Position numbers and translations under genes: made by a program. This document shows positions 34,661-41,032 of a stretch of 41,032 nt of DNA, piece after piece (within the stretch, counting starts at the first letter, position 1; each line of letters starts with the position of its first letter). Origin of the DNA: Chromatiales bacterium (GTDB taxonomy: Bacteria > Pseudomonadota > Gammaproteobacteria > Steroidobacterales > Woeseiaceae); assembly GCA_024679535.1 (NCBI GenBank), contig JAIBDF010000012.1, forward strand, positions 1 to 41,032, in the 5' to 3' direction. A model generated the notes under the pieces. The model had not been told where the DNA came from and did not search any database. It worked only from the letters and a program-made list of their open reading frames with translations.

Positions 34661-35670
34661 CAGGTCGTCCCACCGTCGAATATTGCGAGTGTTTCGAGAC
34701 ACTGGCGTCGGTGTTTTTCGCCATGTGCCGGCGCAAACTCGGCGCCTGGCACTCTCAGTCCGTAGTCCTCCAGCGTGCGGTCGGCATCGACGATCCAGCG
34801 TGTCAGGATCGAAAGTCGCGTCTCAACATCGAGGGTGGCAATCTCGTTGAAATCGAACCACTGGCTGCTGGTATCCGCGCCCGCAAATTGTTTGGACAAG
34901 AGCTGGCCGGTGCGCGCATAGGCTTTCCACGCGACGTGGCGTGGCGAATCGCCTTCGTGATACTTGCGCAGACCCGCGAAGTCTTCTTCGCCCCGCGCGT
35001 CATGTTGCCGGTGTCCGTGTGCAACCATCGTGGGCGGCGGCGGCGGCGCGTTGTCGGCGGGTGTGGGATAGACAAGACCGTTGATATTCATGTGCAGCCA
35101 GGCCCATGAACGAAACAATTCGAATGGGAAGAGAGTTCGCACGCCAAAGCGCTGGAGCGATGCTCGGCCGCGCTTGTCAGTCGGCACGGGCAGGATAAAA
35201 ACTTTGCTTTCGCCAGGCTGGAGGTCGTGGACATCGCTCTCGGTGTCGGGTGCGTACAGGCGAATGCCGTAGCGCGCACTCCTGGACTGGTTGGTCACGG
35301 CGACGCGAAACCGAATGGCCTGGCCGGCAAACACCGAATCGGCACCCGCAAACGTCAGCTCGAGACCAACCAGATTGCGTTGGCACTGATGCATTGCAAC
35401 GAAGCCCAGTCCAATGAGGAAGAAAGCCAGGACAAACGACAGATTGTTGTTGTAGTTCATTGACCCCAGCAGCATGGCGAACACCATGAGGCCGTATAGC
35501 AAGCCGACACCGGTAGGCAAGATATAAACGCGTCCAGAACCGAGGGTCGTGGTATCCGGGTCGGTACCCTGGCGCTTGCGAGCCCAGGTTTGCACACGCT
35601 TGTTGGCGCGCGCTTTTACCGAGGAAACCAGCCCTCGCGGACTAGGGAATGGCCACGGAATCGAGGACAT
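34660..35670 (-). CDS. DUF58 domain membrane-anchored protein
   Basis: The protein has 336 residues from the ATG at 35670; this start overlaps the moxR end by 29 bases, and the open frame upstream of it is not family-like. Two membrane helices near residues 40-90 (LPTGVGLLYGLMVFAMLL and FVLAFFLIGLGFVAMH) precede the DUF58 domain, whose core GLRKYHEGDSPRHVAWKAYARTG is plainly visible. This region resembles a von Willebrand factor A fold. The family partners with MoxR AAA+ ATPases; the target is unknown. tgpA begins within its stop codon. Confidence 0.9.
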   Translation of the reverse strand: MSSIPWPFPSPRGLVSSVKARANKRVQTWARKRQGTDPDTTTLGSGRVYILPTGVGLLYGLMVFAMLLGSMNYNNNLSFVLAFFLIGLGFVAMHQCQRNLVGLELTFAGADSVFAGQAIRFRVAVTNQSRSARYGIRLYAPDTESDVHDLQPGESKVFILPVPTDKRGRASLQRFGVRTLFPFELFRSWAWLHMNINGLVYPTPADNAPPPPPTMVAHGHRQHDARGEEDFAGLRKYHEGDSPRHVAWKAYARTGQLLSKQFAGADTSSQWFDFNEIATLDVETRLSILTRWIVDADRTLEDYGLRVPGAEFAPAHGEKHRRQCLETLAIFDGGTT

Positions 35671-36619
35671 GCTGGCATAGCTCGGCCGGACTGCGAAAAC
35701 GCGTGCTGCCGGCAGGTTTGAGTCGATGGCCCGCGACGGACGAAAAGACAGCCTGAACGTCATCGGGGTAAACGCCAGAGTGGTTTTCGACAAACGCGTA
35801 CGCGCGTGCTGCCGCGACCAGCGCCTGGGCACCGCGTGGTGACAAGCCGATTTCAATATCAGCGGACTCGCGAGTGTGACGTACAAGGGCCTGGACATAG
35901 CTGACCAGCGCATCGGTGATCGGTATCTCGCGGACGGCGCTTTGCAGTGCAGTGAGCATCTCCGGGGCCGTGACGGCGGCAAGGTCCTTGAGCATTAAAC
36001 GGCGATCCTCACCGGCGATGAGTTCGCGCTCGCTTTGCTCGTCGGGGTAGCCGATCTCGACGCGCATCAGGAAGCGATCGAGCTGCGATTCAGGCAGGGG
36101 GAAGGTGCCGATCTGGTCGCCCGGGTTCTGCGTGGCGACCACAAAGAATGGCGTGGGCAGTTGACGGGTACTGCCATCCACGGAAACCTGCTGTTCTTCC
36201 ATGGCTTCAAGTAAGGCGCTTTGTGTTTTGGGGGTGGCGCGGTTGACCTCGTCGGCGAGAATTAGCTGCGAGAAGACCGGACCCGGCTGAAACTCGAATT
36301 CGCCGCTTTCCGGGCGAAATATCGAAACGCCAATAATATCGGCAGGCAACAGGTCGCTGGTGAACTGGATACGGCGAAAGCTCAGACCGAGTACGCGTGC
36401 CAGCGCCTGCGCGAGCATGGTCTTGCCGAGGCCCGGCAGATCTTCGATCAGCAGGTGACCCCGGGCCAGCAGGCATGCGAGTGCGAGTGAGATTTGCTCA
36501 TCCTTGCCAAGAATGATCGTGCCAAGCGCCTGGCGCGCCTGGTCTACCACCGCGTGCTGTGCACTGCGGCCTGTTGGCAAAGATTCGAGTGTTGTCGGGC
36601 GCTGCATACCGTGGTCCAT
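35642..36619 (-). CDS. MoxR family AAA+ ATPase
   Basis: The protein has 325 residues. Walker A is EDLPGLGKTMLAQALA, Walker B LILADEVNRA, and the MoxR motifs QFTSDLLPADIIG and ATQNPGDQIGTFPLPESQLDRFLM are complete, with sensor 1 Asn and the arginine finger. MoxR proteins act as chaperone-like remodelers for VWA or DUF58 partners, here the next gene. It begins 45 bases after the valS stop; a weak imperfect hairpin lies in that gap, so read-through from valS is possible. Confidence 0.94.
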   Translation of the reverse strand: MDHGMQRPTTLESLPTGRSAQHAVVDQARQALGTIILGKDEQISLALACLLARGHLLIEDLPGLGKTMLAQALARVLGLSFRRIQFTSDLLPADIIGVSIFRPESGEFEFQPGPVFSQLILADEVNRATPKTQSALLEAMEEQQVSVDGSTRQLPTPFFVVATQNPGDQIGTFPLPESQLDRFLMRVEIGYPDEQSERELIAGEDRRLMLKDLAAVTAPEMLTALQSAVREIPITDALVSYVQALVRHTRESADIEIGLSPRGAQALVAAARAYAFVENHSGVYPDDVQAVFSSVAGHRLKPAGSTRFRSPAELCQHVLDSVAIP

Positions 36620-36664
36620 TGATTCATTCCGGCTAGGGCCACCATATCGTGATGGCGTCCCGCG

Positions 36665-39421
36665 TCAAGCAAGCTCGTCTAGTTTCTGCACCTGCTCACT
36701 CAGATGTGTGAGCGTCTTCTCAAAGTCGGCGACGCGCTCGCGTTCCTGTGCGACCACCGCAGGCGGTGCATTGTTTACAAATTTCTCATTGCCGAGCTTG
36801 CCGTTGGCCTTGGCGAGCTCCGCTCGAACCTTGTCCATCTGCTTGTCGAGCCGTGCGCGCTCGGCCTCGACGTCAATCAGGCCCTTCATCGGGACCAGCA
36901 GTCGCATGTCACCCAGCAGCGCGGTGGCCGCAGCCGGTGGCTCGTCACCGTCCGCGAGTATCGAGATTGTCTCGACCCGCCCCACGCGTTGCAGCAACGG
37001 TGCGTGCGTTGCCGCGCGCAGCTGGTCGGATGCACCAGCATGCTGCAAGACTACGGGCAAAACCTTGCCCGGTGAGATATCCATTTCTCCTCGAATCTGC
37101 CGGATACCCAGGACGAATTGCTTGACCCACTCGATATCGGCGACGGCCTCGTCGTCTGTGGAGTCATCTGATGCCTCAGGGTAGGGGCGCAGCATGATGG
37201 TCTCGCCCTCGATACCTGCGCGCTCGGCAACCTGTTCCCAGATCTCTTCCGTCACGAACGGAATCAGCGGATGCAGCAGACGCAGCAATGTTTCGAGTAC
37301 GTCGATGAGTGTTCTGCGTGTGCCGCGCTGCAGTTCGACCGAGGATTCATCTGACTGCAGGACCGGTTTTGATAGTTCAAGGTACCAGTCGCAGAACTCG
37401 TGCCAGGTGAATTCGTAGATTACCTGCACGGCAAGGTCGAGCCGGTAAGTTCGGAAGTGTTTGTGCATTTCGCGCGTTGTCGCGTCGAGGCGTGCTTGAA
37501 TCCAGCGATCTGCCGCAGTGAACTCGACCTTGCCTGCATCGAGTTCCTCGGTGTTCATGAGTACATAGCGGGCGGCATTCCAGAGCTTGTTACAGAAGTT
37601 CTTGTAGCCCTCGATGCGTCCAAGGTCGAAACGAATATCGCGACCCGTCGTTGCCAACGCGCCGAATGTCATGCGCAGCGCATCACAGCCGAAGGCATCG
37701 ATGCCATCCGGGAAATGCTGGCGCGTAGATTTTTCGATCTTCGGCGCGAGATGCTCCTGCATCATGCCTGCGGTCCGCTTCTTGACCAGCGTCTCAAGGT
37801 CGATGCCATCGATGAGGTCGAGCGGGTCGAGGACATTGCCTTTAGACTTCGACATCTTCTGACCATCCTGGTCGCGGATCAGGCCATGAATGTAGACCTC
37901 GCGGAACGGCACGTCGTCCATGAACTTCATGCCGAACATGATCATGCGCGCTACCCAGAAGAAGATAATGTCGAAGCCCGTAACCAGTACATTGCCAGGA
38001 TAGAACTCTTTGACCGCGTCGGTCTTCTCCGGCCAGCCCAGCGTGCTGAATGGCCACAAGGCTGAAGAGAACCAGGTGTCGAGAACATCGTCGTCCTGGC
38101 GCAGGACTGTATCGGCGCCAAGGCTGTGCTTCTGGCGTACCGCAGCCTCGTCGTGTCCGACATAGACGTTGCCGTCGCGGTCGTACCAGGCCGGAATCCG
38201 GTGTCCCCACCATAGTTGGCGGCTGATACACCAGTCCTGGATGTTGTACATCCAGTCGAAATAGGTCTTCGACCAGTTTTCAGGCACGAACTTGATACGC
38301 CCCGTCTCGACGGCCTCGATGGCAGGCTTCGCCAGCGGTTCGATCTTCACGTACCACTGGTCGGTCAGATAGGGCTCGACAACCGCTTGCGAGCGGTCGC
38401 CGCGCGGAATCTTGACGGTGTAGTCCTCGATTTTCTCGAGCAGGTCCAGCGACCCAAACTCCTCGACGATCTTGTCGCGCGCCACAAAACGATCCAGGCC
38501 ACGGTAGCACTCCGGAACCTCATCGTTCAGAGCCGCATCATCGGTCAGGATGTTGTACACGGGTAGATCGTGGCGCTTGCCGATGTCGTAGTCATTAAAG
38601 TCGTGGGCGGGCGTGATCTTAACGCAACCCGTGCCGAACTCGGGATCGACATAGTCGTCCGCGATGATCGGGATGCGACGCCCGACGATAGGCAGGATGA
38701 TCTCCTGCCCGACAAGGTCCTTGTAACGTTCGTCATCAGGGTGCACGGCAACGGCACTGTCGCCAAGCATGGTTTCGGGTCGCGTCGTCGCAACCACAAG
38801 GTGGCCATCGCCGGACACCAGCGGATAACGGAAATGCCACAGGTGGCCGGTTTCGTCTTCAGAAAGAACTTCGAGGTCGGACAGCGCCGTATGCAGGACG
38901 GGGTCCCAGTTTACGAGGCGCTTGCCGCGATAAATCAGGTCTTCTTCATACAACTGCACGAATACATCGCGCACCGCTTCCGACAGGCCTTCATCCATCG
39001 TGAAGCGATCGCGGCTCCAATCGACAGAGGCGCCGAGGCGTCGTGTCTGCTCTGCGATCTGGCCGCCAGACTCATCCTTCCATTGCCAGACGCGCTCAAT
39101 AAACTGCTCGCGTCCGAGATCCAGTCGCGAGGTACCTTCGGCGTTGATGAGCCGCTCGACCACCATTTGTGTGGCGATTCCCGCATGGTCCATGCCCGGC
39201 TGCCAAAGCGTCCGGTGGCCTTTCATGCGATGGTAGCGCGTGAGCGCATCCATGATCGTATCCTGGAAGGCATGCCCCATGTGCAGCGTGCCCGTCACGT
39301 TCGGTGGCGGAATGACAATGCAATAGGGGGCGCCATCGCCCTGCGGAGCGAAATAGCCTTGTTTTTCCCAGCGCTCGTAGAGACGCTGTTCGATATCTTG
39401 AGGTTGGTAGGACTTGTCCAT
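36665..39421 (-). CDS. valS: valyl-tRNA synthetase
   Basis: The protein has 918 residues and is a class I synthetase with an editing domain. The HIGH motif is [15 protein letters not shown], the KMSKS motif is [14 protein letters not shown], and the editing CP1 insert ([22 protein letters not shown]) hydrolyses Thr-tRNA-Val. The last 70 residues ([21 protein letters not shown]) are the coiled coil that binds the tRNA. Its ATG lies directly after the holC stop with no gap, as in other gammaproteobacterial pepA-holC-valS operons. Confidence 0.98.
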   Translation of the reverse strand: MDKSYQPQDIEQRLYERWEKQGYFAPQGDGAPYCIVIPPPNVTGTLHMGHAFQDTIMDALTRYHRMKGHRTLWQPGMDHAGIATQMVVERLINAEGTSRLDLGREQFIERVWQWKDESGGQIAEQTRRLGASVDWSRDRFTMDEGLSEAVRDVFVQLYEEDLIYRGKRLVNWDPVLHTALSDLEVLSEDETGHLWHFRYPLVSGDGHLVVATTRPETMLGDSAVAVHPDDERYKDLVGQEIILPIVGRRIPIIADDYVDPEFGTGCVKITPAHDFNDYDIGKRHDLPVYNILTDDAALNDEVPECYRGLDRFVARDKIVEEFGSLDLLEKIEDYTVKIPRGDRSQAVVEPYLTDQWYVKIEPLAKPAIEAVETGRIKFVPENWSKTYFDWMYNIQDWCISRQLWWGHRIPAWYDRDGNVYVGHDEAAVRQKHSLGADTVLRQDDDVLDTWFSSALWPFSTLGWPEKTDAVKEFYPGNVLVTGFDIIFFWVARMIMFGMKFMDDVPFREVYIHGLIRDQDGQKMSKSKGNVLDPLDLIDGIDLETLVKKRTAGMMQEHLAPKIEKSTRQHFPDGIDAFGCDALRMTFGALATTGRDIRFDLGRIEGYKNFCNKLWNAARYVLMNTEELDAGKVEFTAADRWIQARLDATTREMHKHFRTYRLDLAVQVIYEFTWHEFCDWYLELSKPVLQSDESSVELQRGTRRTLIDVLETLLRLLHPLIPFVTEEIWEQVAERAGIEGETIMLRPYPEASDDSTDDEAVADIEWVKQFVLGIRQIRGEMDISPGKVLPVVLQHAGASDQLRAATHAPLLQRVGRVETISILADGDEPPAAATALLGDMRLLVPMKGLIDVEAERARLDKQMDKVRAELAKANGKLGNEKFVNNAPPAVVAQERERVADFEKTLTHLSEQVQKLDELA

Positions 39422-39850
39422 CTAGAGCTTATGCGTGTTGAGTTCGTGGCCCTGATCGCGATACACCGCATAGCGCTTGCGGCTTTTCTCGCGACAGGAT
39501 TCGTCGGAGGTTACAAGCTCGGCGACACGGGGGAAACCCTCAAAAGTCGAAGGGATCTCGTCGCAGAGATTGATAAGCAGGTCTTGCGTCCCGGTACCCT
39601 GTTCGCCGTAGCCGATCATGATCGGGGACACTTCGGTGCCGTCGTCGCGGCCGGCGAGTCCGTGCGGCACAAAGCTGCCGTCACGAAACGTCCACAACAT
39701 CTCATCGAGGCGTTCGGCATCGCTGCGGTTCTTCGCGTGAATATAAACCGTGTTCTCGAGGCGCCAGGCTTTTTCGGCAAGCTTGCACGCGAGCAGATGC
39801 CGCGCACGTTCATCGACCTGCGCGAGAACGTAAAAATCCACTCGTGCCAT
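39422..39850 (-). CDS. holC: DNA polymerase III chi subunit
   Basis: HolC joins the clamp loader to single-strand binding protein at the replication fork. The 142-residue protein begins MARVDFYVLAQVDERARHLL, the standard chi N-terminus, and continues with KAWRLENTVYIHAKNRSDAERLDEMLWTF and FVPHGLAG. The region FRDGSFVPH is the typical chi core. It starts 11 bases after the pepA stop and abuts valS. Confidence 0.95.
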   Translation of the reverse strand: MARVDFYVLAQVDERARHLLACKLAEKAWRLENTVYIHAKNRSDAERLDEMLWTFRDGSFVPHGLAGRDDGTEVSPIMIGYGEQGTGTQDLLINLCDEIPSTFEGFPRVAELVTSDESCREKSRKRYAVYRDQGHELNTHKL

Positions 39851-39861
39851 AGGATTGCCGG

Positions 39862-41032
39862 TCAGGGCAGTGCGCCGCAGCGCGCCAGCAGTACCTGCGA
39901 CAACATGGACACTGGCCGGCCGGAACCTCCTTTCTTGGCGCCACTCTTCCAGGCGGTACCTGCAATATCGAGGTGCGCCCAGTTCATGCCGTCAGTGAAC
40001 TTGCCGAGGAAGCAGCCGGCCGTCACGGCTCCGCCGCCCGGGCCACCGATGTTGGCCATATCCGCAAAGTTGCTTTTGAGCTGAGCAGAATATTCATCAC
40101 CCAGCGGCATCGGCCAGCCGCGGTCTTCAGCCGCATCGCCTGCTGCAAAAATTTCCTCGCGCAACTCATCGCTGTTGCTCATGATCGCGGTGCGGTGCGC
40201 ACCCAGGGCCACGACACAGGCACCGGTCAATGTGGCGACGTCAATAATAGCGGCAGGCTTGAAGCGCCGTGCGTACGTCAGCGCATCACACAGTATCAGG
40301 CGACCTTCCGCGTCCGTATTCAGGACTTCGATGGTCTGGCCCGACATGCTTTTGACGATATCGCCCGGTTTGGTTGCGGTGCTGCTTGGCATGTTCTCTA
40401 CGGCCGGCACGACCACGTTGACGTTGATCGGAAGTTTCATTTCAGCGATGGCAGCTATCGTGCCGAGTACGCTCGCAGCGCCACACATGTCGTACTTCAT
40501 TTCGTCCATGGCCGGGCCTGGCTTGAGCGAAATACCGCCCGTATCGAAAGTAACGCCCTTGCCGACAAGTACAACCGGCTTATCGCTGCCACCACCCTTG
40601 TACTGCATGACGATGAGCTTGGCAGGTTCAGCCGTACCGGCGGTGACGGACAGCAGGGATCCCATACCGAGCCGTTTCATTTCTGTCTCGCTCAGCACCT
40701 TGGTCGTTAATTTGCCGTTGCCAGCTGCCAGCTTCTTTGCCACGCGAGCGAGATAACTCGGCGTGCAGACATTTGCTGGCAGGTTACCGAGGTCTTTGGC
40801 CAGCCGCACGCCATTTGCGATGGCATCACCATGTTCCGCGCCGCGCGTCGCTTTGGCAGCGTCTCCGCGCTTGGCGATGGCGTGTCCAAAGCTGCCGAGT
40901 GGCATAGGCTTTTTCTTGCGCCCACTCTTCATTTCCGTGAAACGGTACAGGGTGTCACCCATTGCTTCGACGGAATGCCTGGCCAGGTAGTAGGCGTCAC
41001 AGGCGCTGACAGGTTCCAGCGTCAATGTGTTC
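39862..41032 (-). CDS. pepA: leucyl aminopeptidase, C-terminal part
   Basis: The frame is open to the right edge, so about 390 of an expected 500 residues are seen; a TTG at 41025 is not a real start. PepA is a two-zinc cytosolic aminopeptidase and in some gammaproteobacteria also a DNA-binding regulator. Metal ligands lie in [30 protein letters not shown] and [14 protein letters not shown]. The catalytic Arg follows in the last of these. The C-terminal [14 protein letters not shown] is conserved. holC follows 11 bases after its stop. Confidence 0.96.
   Translation of the reverse strand, partial: NTLTLEPVSACDAYYLARHSVEAMGDTLYRFTEMKSGRKKKPMPLGSFGHAIAKRGDAAKATRGAEHGDAIANGVRLAKDLGNLPANVCTPSYLARVAKKLAAGNGKLTTKVLSETEMKRLGMGSLLSVTAGTAEPAKLIVMQYKGGGSDKPVVLVGKGVTFDTGGISLKPGPAMDEMKYDMCGAASVLGTIAAIAEMKLPINVNVVVPAVENMPSSTATKPGDIVKSMSGQTIEVLNTDAEGRLILCDALTYARRFKPAAIIDVATLTGACVVALGAHRTAIMSNSDELREEIFAAGDAAEDRGWPMPLGDEYSAQLKSNFADMANIGGPGGGAVTAGCFLGKFTDGMNWAHLDIAGTAWKSGAKKGGSGRPVSMLSQVLLARCGALP

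Noticed and set aside
36620-36664. Hairpin between valS and moxR as a terminator
   Set aside because: The stem has a mismatch and no T-run follows it.
38570-40084. 504-codon open frame on the plus strand
   Set aside because: It lies antisense to valS, holC and pepA, all firmly identified, and its protein shows no family motif. It is a codon-bias shadow.

Overview
The window is chromosomal DNA from a gammaproteobacterium. The evidence is the set and order of genes: a complete rsxABCDGE-nth cluster, a DUF2066/CDP-alcohol transferase/PerM/Hda block next to purMN, pepA-holC-valS, PilT-type ATPases, and RF3 beside RimI. The species cannot be read from the sequence. A marine or sediment Woeseia-like lineage would fit the gene mix, but that is only an inference. 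The DNA is gene dense, with about 44 protein genes, no gap above 300 bases, and no rRNA, tRNA, insertion sequence or CRISPR array that I could find. The longest gaps are 14610-14836 and 17716-17926; both hold regulatory structure and are annotated below.

Positions 1-9855 (minus strand) form one long run: metG, then the six-subunit Rsx/Rnf ion-pumping, SoxR-reducing complex, then nth and a DUF1841 protein. It is followed, after a short gap with a possible Fur-like site, by an MNIO oxidase operon (bufB, bufC and a DoxX protein cut by the left edge). No precursor peptide gene is visible next to the MNIO oxidase.

Positions 9969-14609 (minus) hold a tight three-gene operon: a HEAT-repeat/serine-threonine kinase fusion followed by two PilT/PilU-type retraction ATPases. 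Diverging from it are apbC (Fe-S carrier) and dcd (dCTP deaminase). Next on the minus strand is an unusual ParA-like ATPase with a membrane segment and a GspC-like C-terminal domain.

Positions 17821-20492 (minus) hold purM-purN followed closely by a small mercury-uptake set (merT, merP and a cysteine-rich GDCC protein) that ends at a clear intrinsic terminator. No mercuric reductase or merR is present. Diverging from purM is DUF2066, a CDP-alcohol phosphatidyltransferase, PerM and hda (plus strand, to 23935), facing a wrbA-arsC/yfgD pair.

Positions 25035-32715 hold a lipoprotein and acylphosphatase, a converging proS-lytic transglycosylase pair, and a plus-strand run: a phosphatidylserine decarboxylase homologue that lacks its catalytic residues, family 4 uracil-DNA glycosylase, rimI, prfC and a UMF1-type transporter. 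Positions 32705-41032 (minus) hold pepA (cut by the right edge), holC, valS, then moxR-DUF58-tgpA.

The least ordinary items are the kinase/PilT operon, the ParA-membrane-GspC-like fusion, the decarboxylase-like protein without its pyruvoyl serine, the MNIO operon without a visible substrate, and the reductase-free mercury uptake genes tied to purine genes.
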